Origin: Nageia nagi
Lineage: Eukaryota > Pinophyta
Direction of reading: 5' to 3'
Assembly: GCA_050084985.1 (NCBI GenBank)
Contig: JBITNC010000001.1
Span: 127,968,001-128,032,000 of the forward strand
Length of the DNA: 64,000 bases
The position numbers were made by a program, and so were the translations under genes. The notes beneath the pieces are model-generated. The model worked only from the letters and a program-made list of their open reading frames with translations, ran no database searches and was not told the DNA's origin. Shown here piece by piece: positions 31,713-44,039 of the stretch (the stretch's first letter is position 1; each line of letters begins with the position of its first letter).

Positions 31713-34190
31713 ATGAAAACCCAAATAGATCAAAATATGCCTCCTATTTTAGTTAAAGAGGATATCATGGCACGATTGAGTAATGAGAATACTTTCAGGA
31801 AAGTCATGATTTCTAGAGAAAATAAGTACAAGTTTATCAAGTTGTTGAATAAGTTACCAGTTAAAGAAAAAGCCTATGTTGTTGGTATTATTAAAGAAGA
31901 GGTAGAGTTTTCTAAATGATGAAAGTTATGGCATGCTAGTGAATTTTAGGCACAAGAACCTCTTGATAACATGAACCTTACTCTAACTAAACAAAATTTA
32001 TGATTATTTGCAAATAGATTTGAGTCTGCATAAAATATTGGGCCTTTCAATATAAACAATATGAGTGCAGATGCTCATGATAATGATAACATCATTTCTA
32101 GCATGGATGATGGACATTAGATAGAAAATGATGCAATGGATTTATCAATAATCTCTAAACCTACAGTAGAGGTTGATATTCATTAATAAAATATGGTAGA
32201 AATTATTGATAATAGCATATACATTATTTTGGATACAACATTAAAGGACCTACTTCATTATGAAGACAAACAAGATCTAGAGAACATTAATAATCATACA
32301 AAGGAACCACCATCAAGGGAAGCATTGCATTAGTTACTTAGATTGGCAACATTGAAGAGCTTGATGAAGATGGTGATGAATTGTTGAAGATCAATAAATT
32401 AATAGAAGAATTTGATATACTATTTATATATTAATCAAAAGAAGATAACATAATCAATTAAATATTCCTCCATTCGAAAGAAATAGTTGAATTTATAGAA
32501 GCGGATATACCTAAAAAAAATTGCATATTATAAATGATGGATTTAGAAGGTAAAGGATGATTATAAGATAAAGACATGAATATTTCAACCAAGGAATAAG
32601 TAACATGTTCCTTGTATAATTATAGTTCAAGATGAGTTAGAATATCAAAATAAGAAATGGGATGAATTGCTTGTTCAAGAAATGCAACCAACTCCTGGTT
32701 GGACTCAAGAAGAGGAAGATATTAAGTATGCTGAAATACTGAAGTATAATATAGAGAAATTTCTCATATTATCCACAAAGATAAATAATGGTTTGTAATC
32801 ACTACTTTAGAAAATCTCATTCATGAAAAAAAATATATGAACTAAAGCTTTTGAATTCATTAGACCTTATCATCACATTCCAACATTTGAGAAAGGATAA
32901 AGTTTATACCAACCATAAGATCTAGTCAAATAAACCATTTCGAAGAATGTTCCCATACCAATTTTAGAAAAGGTACCTAGAGTAACACATGATGATGAAA
33001 TAAAAGAGTGTTTTAATAAACTTTACCAAGCATTAAAAGAAATAACAATTGCATAAGGTTCACAACCCCAAATGAATGAGGAAAATAATCCATTATGCAT
33101 CAACATCATATCAAAAATACTAACACAAAAAAGGATCTCAAATTTTTGAAATATGATGGTATCAAAGATCCATGCTTGCATTTTTGTGTTTATTAAGATG
33201 AGGTATCACTAATCACCATGGATGAAGATTTATATGCAAATTTTTTTCCTTTATCATTAATAGGAGAAACTCATGCATGATTTTCTAGATTACCCCATGT
33301 TAGCATTGAGAATTTTGGAAAGATTAAATCAAACTTTCATAATTTTTATCAAAACTACATCTCAAAAGAATTTACAATCAATGATTTAATGCATATCAAG
33401 AAAAGGGAAGGATCATCTATTGAATCATTCATGAATTATTGGATAAAATTGACTAATCAGGTATACATGGATGATGATATGAAAATTATAGCTTTTGTTG
33501 AGTCTCTCTAACAAAAATATAAAGTTGAATGTTTTTAGTTTTGTAATTTGCCACTAGAAATGTTTCTTCATTATATAATTGAAAAAGAAAGATTTTATAT
33601 CCATAATGGTGAATGGAAATAAGAAAAGAAACAAACAAGAGATAAAACACCACCTCATCCTCAAGAGAGATGTAAGAAATAGCCTAAAATATATGATACA
33701 ATGGTAGCTAAAATAAGGCATAATTGCAAAGAAAGATGAAAAATAAAAAAGAAAAAGAAGATAAATCAGTATATACAAAATATTAGACCTTTCCTAGAAG
33801 AGAGTTTACTCTAATTTATAAATACATTAATGAAGTAGTCAAGGCTTTGATCAAGACAAAATTACTTGAGAAATCATCAAAACCTAAAAATTAATCATAT
33901 TTCAAAGCAAGAGTTCCAAGTGAATGTAAATTAGACCAATTATGTGAATATCATCAGTATTGAGGGATTGTAACCAAGGATTACATACAATTACTTCACA
34001 AAATTTAGGATTTGATTGATCAAAAGAAGGTATCCTTTCCATTGCCAAAAGATAAAAAGGGTTCCAAATACAAGATAATGACACATGATATACTAAATAA
34101 GCTACAAGGAACTCAACATAAGAAAAATAAAAACATGGGGATCTTCAACAACCCTTTCTCCAATTTTATCAAAGCCAAATTAAAAGAATC
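31713..34190 (+). pseudogene. Degenerate Ty3/gypsy gag
   Basis: 31713-31919 is an open N-terminal piece (68 codons). The retrotransposon gag domain reads at about 33130-33610: KYDGIKDPCLHF, then LIGETHA-stop-FSRLP, then NFGKIKSNFHNFYQNYISKEF and MHIKKREGSSIESFMNYW, the standard order of the plant gypsy capsid domain. After it, CEYHQY near 33942 and TKDYIQLLHKI with DLID to 34018 match the C-Y-H...G-H-x-T-x-C segment and following helix of Tat/Athila gag proteins. Stops are common. Gag forms the virus-like particle in intact elements; this one is dead. Confidence 0.8.
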
Positions 34191-35479
34191 AACCATCAAT
34201 TTTGAAAGTGGATTCTATCATACATGTAAAAAAAAGTACAAAATGTTGCTCTTGCCATTATCATTACTAGTTTCATTTCCATATGTAGTAATTTATTTAT
34301 ACATTTACTTTATTTATTTATTATTTATTTTATTCCCATCATTAACATTGGGACTCTTTTTATGTTTTGTGTCATCTCATGCCTCTTGGGGGCATTTCCT
34401 GATGTCTCATTTTATCTTTTGATATCTTTTTATCTTTCTCACTACTACTAATCTCAATGCTTGTGTTGGTATTCATATATTTTTGTAAAAACTATTTAGT
34501 TTATTGATCTTGTGGACTCATATTTAATGTTGATTTTTAACTTATTCTTTGCACTTAACATGATTTGATAAGAAAAACTTGGACTTGTATGCTTTACCAA
34601 TTTATCACTCAATTGAGTGAGTTAAGTTTTTCTTGGTTATTCTTTTTTTTTTTCTTTCAAAATTTTAGAGGATTCTCTTCTAGGTGTAATGATACCATAG
34701 TAAAGCCCATTTTCCAAGTGTCATTCTAGTGCCAACACTAGGATTCCTAACACTTTGCTTGCATAGTAGATGCTTTCTAGGATTGGTCTTGTGAGTAGGT
34801 TATTTGATATATTAAATCATGATGCATATGATCAATTTATATACTTTAGAGACAAAAACCTTATTTAGTCACTTAGTACAAGTTCAAACATAAAATTTCA
34901 CATGTTGCCAATTTTGTAAAATTTAGAAAGTGTTCACTTGGTACAAACCAATAAGCCTAAGTTTGACACAACACATAAAAACCTTAGCACCAACACTAGT
35001 CTCTCTTAGGTTAATATTTTTAAAAAATATGACCCCTTTTCATTTTGGAATTTAAGTATTAATATCATACAACAATTAACATTCACATAATTTCAAACAT
35101 ACATATATATCATAATACTTGTTATAAAAAACATGTATGACTTAGACAATTTTTCAGTTTGAAATTTAAGTCTTAATATAATACAACAATTAACATTCAC
35201 ATAATTTCAAACATACATATATGTCATAATACTTGTTATCAAAAATATGTATAACTTTAACAATTTAAACAAGCACTCAAATAATAAAATTATCAAATAA
35301 AAACTATATATATCACATTAATATCTCAAAAAGGTATGTAATGTCATATTATAACAACACCAAATAAGTACAAATTCTCACTCCTTCCTCACACTAGTAT
35401 GGATAGTGGTACCATGATCACTCCTAGTGCCCATAGAACTAGACATTATCCTAAATATATTGGATTTATTTACCCTAGT
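34191..35479. other. Non-coding interior of the Tat element where pol would be expected
   Basis: AT-rich; no RT, integrase or protease motif on either strand. 35025-35270 holds a direct repeat of about 120 bases (AACAATTAACATTCACATAATTTC occurs twice, near 35061 and 35180). 34240-34440 is T-rich with a short open frame of no recognisable family. Confidence 0.5.
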
Positions 35480-37356
35480 TTACTCCTCAATAGCTACAAG
35501 CTAGGATTGCAAGTATCCTTTTTCATTTAATAAGTTTTTAATTTGCTTGCTATGAGCCAACACATAATCCATCATCCCAAGAAAATACTTGTTGTATTGT
35601 GCCTCTTGTAGTTGTATTATGGTATCTTATGCTTATTCTAGGATAGTTAACCTTATATTCATGCCTTCCAAGTATTCATATTTTTTTGACAATGCATTTT
35701 TAAGTTCTAAAATTTCATCCTCCTTGTTTCTTTTTGCTGCTTCTCGACATCCAAGTTTAATTTTATTTGATTTGTAATGAAAATGAATATACATGTTAGT
35801 ATATTAGCATATTTTGGACCTAACTTGTAGGTTTAAATAAATTTTACTTATGAATCTTATTCTTGAGCTATTGTTGTGATTACAAAAGTGTAATACTTGT
35901 GGATGAATCCCCCCATATCTCTTCTTAGGTATTGTCCTCTTGTTGCATATCCTCTTCATCATTAGAAATGATCACATGGGGATACTCATTATCCTATAGC
36001 TCTTCTCCCTTCTACCATGTGCTTATTTCTCTTCATCTAAATCATTATCACCTTCATTTGCCTCCAATAATGCTTCTAAAATATAGATACCAAGTGAGTC
36101 AGCTATAGTGCTTGCCCACCAAGTTCAATATCTTTGATTAAAAGATGGTCCATATTATGTATTTTCCTCCTCATTATCACTATCAATACCTAAATTTTCA
36201 TCTTGGGGATCTTCCCAATCCTCTTTCCATTTAGCTAGGTACAATCTCATAATACTGTAGGTCATAGGTCCAATGTCTTCCCATTCAAACCACAAGCCTA
36301 CAAGCCACTACCACCACATGCCTTTTCCCAAACTGTCTCATAACTCGATCATGTTTATAGGGATCCACAAAGTTCTTTCTAGTTTATAGGTAGCATGGTG
36401 TAAGTTTCCATCTTAGTTAACCATTGAGATCATTAGGCCAATGAGGTAGGGCCACATAGGGTTTGTAGATGATATTTCCTACAAGATAAATAATATTGAG
36501 TGTTAATGTGTAAACCATAAACTTTGAAACATAGTAAATCATTTTGTAAATAAGTATTATCATCAAACAAATGCTTCATATCCTTTCACCATGCCTCAAC
36601 ACCCTTATGCTACCTTGTAAGTCATCCATGTCTATCCCACATGTACCATATAAGATTGTTATCAGATGTTTTAACCAAAGGAAGCTTCCTAGGACTACAC
36701 ACTTGAATGTGCTCATATGATAAACATTTTAATACAAATTAATGTGCCACTCTTTTATTTCTCTTTTACACCATAATGAAATTATGTATATCATGATACA
36801 ACTAAGCCAAGATATAGGGTTCCTAAGCATACCTCACCCCTAGAGCATATGATACATGATATGCACCAAACTAAGTAGAAAAACCTTATGATTCTTTTCA
36901 AGATAAACTATACTATCTATATAAGCTATCATGATCAAATGAACCCTCCTAAGCTTATTTACCTTCTTCTTGAAGGCTCAATGTAAATAGGCTGCTTTAT
37001 TAATTTTATGATACTCAACCATACTCGTAAACTATGTGGTAGATTCTACCTAATATCTCATACTCATATCCTCTTGAATAAATATGATACTACCCTTCAC
37101 AGGTACTTGAAGGATCCTATGAATATCCTCTATAATGATTGTAATCTTGCATATGGATAAATGGAAAGTATTTGTACTTTTTGACCATCTCTCCATCAAA
37201 GCTACGAACGTATATATCTTGATCTACATGCACATAGGGATCTTATAAGAGATAACCCATCCCCACATGGTTAAGTAAGCCAAGCTCTTTTGTATTCAAT
37301 ATGGTATACCAACTTTGATCCTTCACCCAACTCTTGGATCATGGCTCCGACTCCAT
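35480..37356 (-). pseudogene. Long antisense ORF of the Tat element (unknown function)
   Basis: From an ATG at 37356 the minus strand reads mainly in one frame with scattered stops for about 600 codons. Well-preserved stretches early on include KELGLLNHVGMGYLL, YVHVDQDIYVRSFDGEMVKK and FPFIHMQDYNHYRGYS, then CSPRKLPLVKTSDNNLIWYM further in. This word order resembles the antisense ORF known from Tat-lineage gypsy elements such as Grande, whose function is not established. The C-terminal 200 codons are less clear and acidic, possibly coiled coil. It lies opposite to gag and ends before the 3' tandem repeats. Identity to the known family rests on position, orientation and composition; a profile search would settle it. 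Confidence 0.6.
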
Positions 37357-38680
37357 AAAAAATTGATAACACTACAACAATAAAAATGCAATGTACACAT
37401 TAGAATTTCATTATACATTTTTTTATAGAATTAAAGAGAAATTTTTTGTTGAATAATGTAATGCTACATATAATATCAAAAGCATGCTCATGTCACTATT
37501 TTAAGACCATGGCTTGACTATTATCCTAGTGCCAATGCCTATACTAGCACCTATGTAGGGTTTCATTGATCTATTATCCATGAAACTTAGGGAAAACTAG
37601 CTAAATATAGCAAAACTCTAGAAAATAAAGTGTATTTTCATTTTTACTTGATCTTTGATACTCAAATTGAAACCCTAGTAATAAAAAATCCTAGGTTTTA
37701 AAACCCTAGCCAAAATACTAATTTTTTCATCTAAATCGCATGATTTTTTTTTCAAAACTTAAATGTGTAGATATCTTATTATGGTTAATCAAACAAGCCC
37801 AATGATTTTCCTACTCCAAAATACTATATATGCAACCTAAAAACAAACCTAAATTTACAAATTGGGGGAAAAAATGATAGGGAATTCAACTCAAAACTAT
37901 AATTTACAATACCTCTAGGATGTGATGGCCACTATTCTCACTTGAAAGCTCTCTTCTCCTTTCTATACTAGACCAAGTTTTTGTAAATAATTATAGTGAC
38001 AATGACATGCCTTTTACCCTATTTAAACATGAAAATATGATATAATTATTGAGACAATCTCTTAAATTTGTAGTTACCTATTGTTAAAATATTAAATTTT
38101 ATCAAATTCAACCTTTTAAATGCAAAACACATTGGTCAAAAGAACTTAAGAGCTCATTTATCAAAATACCCTAGTGCTAATGTTAACACCTGTGTAAATG
38201 ATTATACCAATGCTAATGCTAATCCTCGTGGTTATGTGACATAAATAGTTATCATATGGTTACTCCTTCAGATATATATATTTTGATAACTGATATATGG
38301 ATAACATAATATGAATATGATATTTTTTTTATGACATAAATATTTTGAATTCAAGTTCATGTCATTCTCGACATGTTCTTATCTTAGAAGCATAAGTTAC
38401 CTACCAAGTAGGTGATTTCAAGATCAAATATATAGACCAGATCTCAACAAGTTCATCTTGGTCATTAATGTCACATTTGAGTTCAACATTGGTGTTCAAA
38501 TATGCATTAATGTTAATGCATGTATACAAATATTAGATATGAATATCAACTACAAAACTTGAATGATACCCTAAAGGGTACATATCATGGAGTATTTATA
38601 TCTTTAGTGACACTATTACTTTCATATTGTTATGATCATGATTTTAAATGATGCTTTGGTCACTTTATTAGGAAATATGA
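37357..38680. other. Non-coding stretch of the Tat element between antisense ORF and tandem repeats
   Basis: The stretch just upstream of the antisense ORF start could hold its promoter, but no clear TATA or initiator stands out. AT-rich, with no ORF of note. Confidence 0.4.
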
Positions 38681-38689
38681 TAACATGTT

Positions 38690-38880
38690 CATGCCCTTGT
38701 TAGGTAGACATTAAATAACCATAACTTCTTTATGACCATGTCCTTGTTGGGTGGATGTTAAATAACCATCACTACTCTATGATCATATCCTTGTTGGGTA
38801 GAAATTCAATAACTATCACTTGTTTATGATCATGTCCTTGATGGTTGGATGTTGAATAACCATAATTGATATTTCTATGT
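38690..38880. repeat. 47-bp tandem repeats in the 3' part of the Tat element
   Basis: CCTTG of the core GTCCTTGTTGGGTGGATGTT recurs at 38695, 38742, 38789 and 38836, an exact 47-bp period, four copies. A second, looser series built on CATCTATGAATGGGATACTTGG follows at 38990-39400. Confidence 0.8.
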
Positions 38881-39728
38881 TCTAAAATATGACAACTCCA
38901 TGGGTTGGACATGTATCATATTGTATATCTTTATTGGTAAGACATTGACAAAATCCTATATTATAGAATATGACAACCCTTTAGGTCAAGCATCTATCAC
39001 CTTATCATTTGAGACATCCACAAATGGGGTATCCTTTTCTTCCATGATGATGTGCATTTATGAAGAGGAAACTTGTTGCTTCCATAATGATGTGACCCTC
39101 ATTTGAGTTCACACCTTTTTTGGTTGGGTTTAAACTAATCATCACCATGATAATTCTTTATGATCATATGTATGTATCTATGAATGAAGCATTAGGTGTT
39201 TCTATAATGATTTGCATCTATGAATAGGATATTTGGTGCTTTCATGATGATGTATGCATATTATATTAATTTCATCATTTCTCTTTATTGCTATATCATT
39301 TGTGATGAAATCTTGTGTATGAGTCCATGAATGGGATACTTGGTTCTTCTGTGATGATTTTTATCTAGTAATAGGGAATTAAGTATTACTATGACAATAT
39401 CATGCACTTATGATGATTATTTATCTCATTATCATTGCTATATCTTTTAGATTTTATCATCACAAATATGTTTATAAGGTGGTGTTTTCTATCTCTCCTT
39501 TTCAAGTCATTCTTTGCTCTTGGTTTTTCTCATTTCATGGATAGCCATTCCATTTCACAACCAAGGCAAAGAGGGGGAAACATATATCATCAATCCTTGA
39601 TGATCAAAAAGTTCCATAGCTAAGCAAGGGAAGTACCAAATATTTCTTATCTTTCTTTTTTACTTTTTTTATAGGCATAATTTCATTTCAAGAAATTTAA
39701 TTCTCACTATACTTGTAAAGGGGGCATT

Positions 39729-40541
39729 TGTTGAAACCTAATTTTGGTCCTCCTAAGGTGGTCCCACTTATGTATAATATTATATTGATCTTATATCATA
39801 TTATTTATGTTTTCTTGGTCCTTTCTCATGTAATATTCTTATTCTTGTTCTAGGTACACCAACATTAACATTAGCCTTCCTAAAGGGTAATTGGAGGTTA
39901 TCTTGAATATAAAAGGGTAAGTATGATTGTAGGGAAAGTTATCAAGATTTCAAATCTTGATAGCTAGTACCAATTCAAATTTTAAGTGTTTCTTAATTAT
40001 GCCTATCATGATTGAAATCTTTTTACCATGAGCATATTTGTTATTCCATATTTCATAATTATATGTTTGGATCAACTTATCAATATTTTGTTGTGCTTAA
40101 TCATTGATGATGAACTATATTCTATTGGATGCCTAGTGTTCACATTATCATTTGGGACCTAGCATCCATGTTACTGCAAGAATCCATGCTATCATTATTT
40201 TTATTATGTTCCATGAAGTTTGCACATAAGGTCACCTATCTTTGATAAGTTCATATCTAAATATAATCGATTTCTCCTAGGAAAGGTATCATAAGTATTT
40301 ATATTTAAATTGATCTCTTTCTTTTTAGTGTGTGTATTCATTATTTTGTTATCTTGAACCAATAATTTAAATCCACTATTCATTTTTATATATGTTATTA
40401 GGTTATTATTCAATTCATGTTATTTTTTTTATCTTATGTTTATTTGAGTTAAATAACAAGGATAATACATAATCACATGTTAAGTGTTTTACCATAGTTT
40501 CCAGTTAGGTTATCCTAGGGATCACTAAAAATATTTCAACA
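39729..40541 (+). repeat. 3' LTR of the Tat gypsy element
   Basis: Starts TGTTGAAACC right after the polypurine tract AAAGGGGGCATT (39717-39728) and ends TTTCAACA. Followed by AGTAT at 40542-40546, the target duplication. Confidence 0.88.
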
Positions 40542-40546
40542 AGTAT

Positions 40547-41220
40547 ACTCCCCCCATTATTGGAATGAAGTGTTCCAATACAAGCATTTGAATTTTTTCC
40601 TATGTTAACATGAAATTCTTTGAATTTTTAAAATGCATCAAACTTATTCTTCAACAAGTACACCCAACACATCCTTCTATAAATATCAATGAAAGTCATG
40701 ATATTTTTATTTACAAAAATGGAGGGTAGAAGAAAGTGTCCACATAAATAAGACTATATGATTTCAATCCTTTTACATACTCTCCATTTTGAAACAATGA
40801 AAGGTTTCTTGTGGTACTTGCCTAAGATACATTCTTCACAAGGTTTTATGTTCTTCAAAATTCTGGGAAAACTATTAACACCTTTTTTCTTCATCAAATG
40901 AAGGTCATCATAATTAAGGTGGTCAAATATAGCATGCCACAAAAGGCTTGATTGTAGTATGTCTTTTTCTTTATGGGTGAGAAATATATAATTTTTAGAC
41001 TGAACCAAAGTTCCTTTTAGCTTTAGTAGCTTATCATCCTCCATTACAATCATCATAATCTTGTTATAATAAGATCTTCTTATCTTCACCTAATCATTGA
41101 AAATTTGAATGATATGCCTATGTTCACAGAATACAACTAGAGAAATAAATTTCTTCAATTTTGGAAGATAAAGAACATCATGAAGAATAAAATTCATTAA
41201 AAATGATATATGAGTTTTCT
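40547..41220 (-). pseudogene. Copia pol remnant: GAG-pre-integrase and start of integrase
   Basis: 40754-41089 is open for 111 codons on the minus strand. It contains LLWHAIFDHLNYDDLHLMKK and CEECILGKYHKKPF, the GAG-pre-integrase domain with its zinc-binding cysteines. Integrase text continues downstream to 40547, where the first half of the D-N-G-G-E-Y box is met; the second half lies at 30546 beyond the gypsy insertion. Confidence 0.88.
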
Positions 41221-42130
41221 AGACCAATATGAATAGTTCTCTTTTCTAATCAATACAACACTAACAATACTCATGAGGGAATGCATTTTGTTTAAACATT
41301 CAAAACTCAACTATCTTCAAAAAAATTTCATACTTTTTTTCCTAATCAAATGTGTTTATAAAACATCAAGAAAGTTCATACTATTCTCAATTTTTAGTTT
41401 TCAAAATGTTGGATCCAATGAAAAAAGAATCATCCAAATTGGAGCTATATTGTGTATTTTATTGCAAAAATACACTATATTTTTTAAAATAAATTTAGGC
41501 CTAATTTTAAATTTAAATTTATAATTTTTGAAATTTTAATTGATGTGGGTCAAAAAGGGTCAACAATTATGAGTTAACATGTGGGGTTAGTCAGGGAGAG
41601 TAGGAGCAGATGAGAGGGGTGTACATAGTAGTGTTGGATAACGAAGTTAAATGTAGGAAGTTTAAATATGAGTTAAATGCAAAGAGTTTACATGTGGGTT
41701 AAAAAAAAGAAGCTTACACATGAGTTAAATATAGGGAGTTTACAAAAAATTTAAACATAGAGAGTTTTCACCTTTAAAAAAATATGGATTGAAACCCTAT
41801 GCACAAGCATAAATTTGACCTTAATTTTTTTGCATAAATGAGCACCAAAACATATGACCTCATATATAAAATTGATCATGTTAGAAATGGGTTTTTGAAA
41901 ATGGTCTCAAATTTTTAATAGGAGAAAAAAATTTCAAAAAAAACTAAGGGAAAAGATTTTAGAATTTTTTTGGCATAGCTTTCCTTTATTTTCATGAAGT
42001 TTAGGGAAAATTAACTAGGAAGATCTTTACACATAAAAGCATCTTCACTAGAATCATATTAAAGATTGCAATAAGACCTATTCTGGAAAATTGCATGCAA
42101 AATACTCAACAAGTATTTGGATCTTTATAG
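41221..42130. other. Expected gag region of the second copia element, not recognisable
   Basis: AT-rich, with a short open frame 41273-41524 of no recognisable family and GAGTTTACA-type repeats (GGGAGTTTACA, AGAGTTTACATG, AGAGAGTTTTCAC) at 41640-41775. I find no gag text, so gag was lost or replaced. Confidence 0.4.
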
Positions 42131-42142
42131 CTTTGATACCAT

Positions 42143-42390
42143 TGTAAGAAGTTAGAATAAATCCAAGGCAAAAAGCATTGTATTAGCTTTGAGATAAGAA
42201 TAAATACATCACAAAGGTAATTTACATATTACCTCCATCGGTGACCTTTGGATTACACATGGACTCTTCATATGCCCTTCCTTATTACTCCTAAAAAATT
42301 AAGTAAACTCCTATAGCCAAATTTACTAAAAATAGTAAATACTACTACTTATTATAAATACCTTAATCCCTAAGGATTAGGTATCTAAAA
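42143..42390 (-). repeat. 5' LTR of the second copia element
   Basis: Ends, on the minus strand, CTTCTTACA next to the primer site ATGGTATCAAAG (42131-42142). The start is damaged: the CTAACA seen in the other LTR reads CTAAAA. Clearly related to 27767-28016. Confidence 0.82.
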
Positions 42391-44039
42391 ATTCTATCAA
42401 TTAAATTTTCAAGTTTTTTTTAACCTTGTTTCTCTCATATCTTTATCTAAAATAATACTCCTAAGTGAAACCTTTTTAATTAAAAACTTTCCAACTCTAA
42501 AGGTATTATAAGATAATATAAGATAAGTCTTTTAGCTTCCATTTAAACCATATTATACTAAATTAAGAGTTACCAAATGGGGTTTCTAACACCTAATTTT
42601 TTGTTATCCATTTTCCCACTTGTTTCTATGCTTTAATTCTCACCAAAGTAGGTGTAGACACCTAAATTTGATTTTTGATTTGATAAAAAAATTTATTTAA
42701 GTATATAGAAATGATACATTAATAAGAGTGAATATCAATAAATAAATTCAGATTTCAAGAACTCATGTTTTCTAATCCAAGGTTTATCTTCTTTTTCTAA
42801 GGTATAAAAGGCCTCATCAAATCCATTTCAAAATATAAATTCTCTGGTGATTAAGCTACTAAATTCTTTCATGATTCTCTCTCTTGGTGTAAAAATTAAA
42901 TTTCTAATTGTGTAACATGGATAATTTTAAGCTATATTGAGGAAAATAAAGATTTAATCTGAAACTATTGGAAGATTATATATATATAAAGTGACAAAAT
43001 AGGACAATTGTCTCTTTTATTATGATAATATAATATTGATTTCCTTCTTGTTTTTAAGGAGCTTCACTTCTTTAAACATTATCACTAGGTCCTGGTATGA
43101 TATAAAGGTTTTCTTAGATATCCATTGATATGTCTTAGTTCTTCAAGTTTTTCAAATGCAAAGATAAGTTCATGAAGAAATTGTTGTTAGAATCATATGC
43201 AAATTTGAAGATCTTATCAACCTAAAATGAAGGATTCTAAATTGAAAAAAGTTGAACAAAATATAGAGTTAAATTCTTAAAACATTGGGATACCTTCTAT
43301 AATTTTTAGTTTGAAAAAAAACCTTCAAAAATAGGATCATTGTCCCTCCTATATAATAAGATAGGACCATGTTTTTTGATAATAAATGTAAATATATTAT
43401 AAAAAAGCATAATTTTTATCAGAATCTAAAACCCTATCACATTATTTCCTTTCTCAGGTTTTTTTAACCATGAATCTTCACTTATAAGTGAATATTAGGA
43501 TTAATAAAAATTATATTTGGTAAAGTTTGGGGGTAAAAAGTGTCCTAAGTTGCCAAAATCTTACACTAAAAAATCATAAGAATTTTTAAAAGTTAAATTT
43601 AATTTTCCTAGTAAAATAAATAGAAAATAAACCAATTCACCTAAAAATAATAAATGTAAATTTGAATCAATAAATAATTGATAGTTACCCCGATATGTGT
43701 GAGCTACCTTGATTCACCAAAATTTTGAACCAATTGGTGTGAGTTACCCCTCCCCCCTCGAGTTACACACCATGAAAATGACTTGAAAACTAATAAAATG
43801 GTTTAATGTTTACATAAAATCTTTATCTTATTCACTCATTATATTGAAGGATAAAGAGAAGAGGATAACTCCAAGCGATGAAGTAAGGGTTAAGGTTTGT
43901 AGGTTGCAAGATGCAACATAAAGGTTGCATATGCGACCTCTTTATGCAATGAAGCAATAAGGGATAGGGTTTATAGGTTGCCAAATGCAATCTTGTGGTT
44001 ACATATTGCAACCTAATAGTTGCATGTGGAACCTGATAG
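42391..44039. other. Stretch without recognisable genes
   Basis: AT-rich. No motif of a known family on either strand. 43830-44060 has many TTGCA/TGCAA words that lead into the foldback structure to the right. Confidence 0.4.

Larger units (their letters stand above)
30547..40541 (+). mobile_element. Tat-type Ty3/gypsy LTR retrotransposon with gag and an antisense ORF but no visible pol
   Basis: The element is 10.0 kb with LTRs 30547-31296 and 39729-40541, terminal TGTTGAAA...TTTCAACA (first base triplet damaged at the left) and duplication AGTAT. A polypurine tract AAAGGGGGCATT precedes the 3' LTR. Gag lies at 31713-34190. I find no protease, RT, RNase H or integrase between 34200 and 39728. 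Instead a long ORF on the opposite strand lies at about 35480-37356, and tandem repeats lie at 38690-38880. An antisense ORF and 3' tandem repeats are known traits of the Tat lineage (Grande, Ogre and relatives). The lack of pol makes it a non-autonomous derivative. Confidence 0.85.
27767..42390 (-). mobile_element. Second minus-strand Ty1/copia element (short LTRs), interrupted by the Tat gypsy element
   Basis: The LTRs are only about 250 bp: 3' LTR 27767-28016 and 5' LTR 42143-42390. The primer site on the minus strand at 42131-42142 reads ATGGTATCAAAG, a near match to the Met-tRNA site. Pol is in two parts, 28017-30546 and 40547-41220, separated by the gypsy insertion. The gag region that should fill 41220-42130 is not recognisable. 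No matching target duplication was seen at the outer ends. It belongs to a different copia lineage from the long-leader family. Confidence 0.82.

Noticed and set aside
34012-34422. 136-codon plus-strand frame with a hydrophobic tail
   Set aside because: The first part is the end of the gypsy gag; the tail is translation of T-rich non-coding sequence, not a real membrane protein.
27762-42395. Target-site duplication for the second copia element
   Set aside because: TGGTT before 27767 and ATTCT after 42390 do not match; the right LTR end is also damaged.
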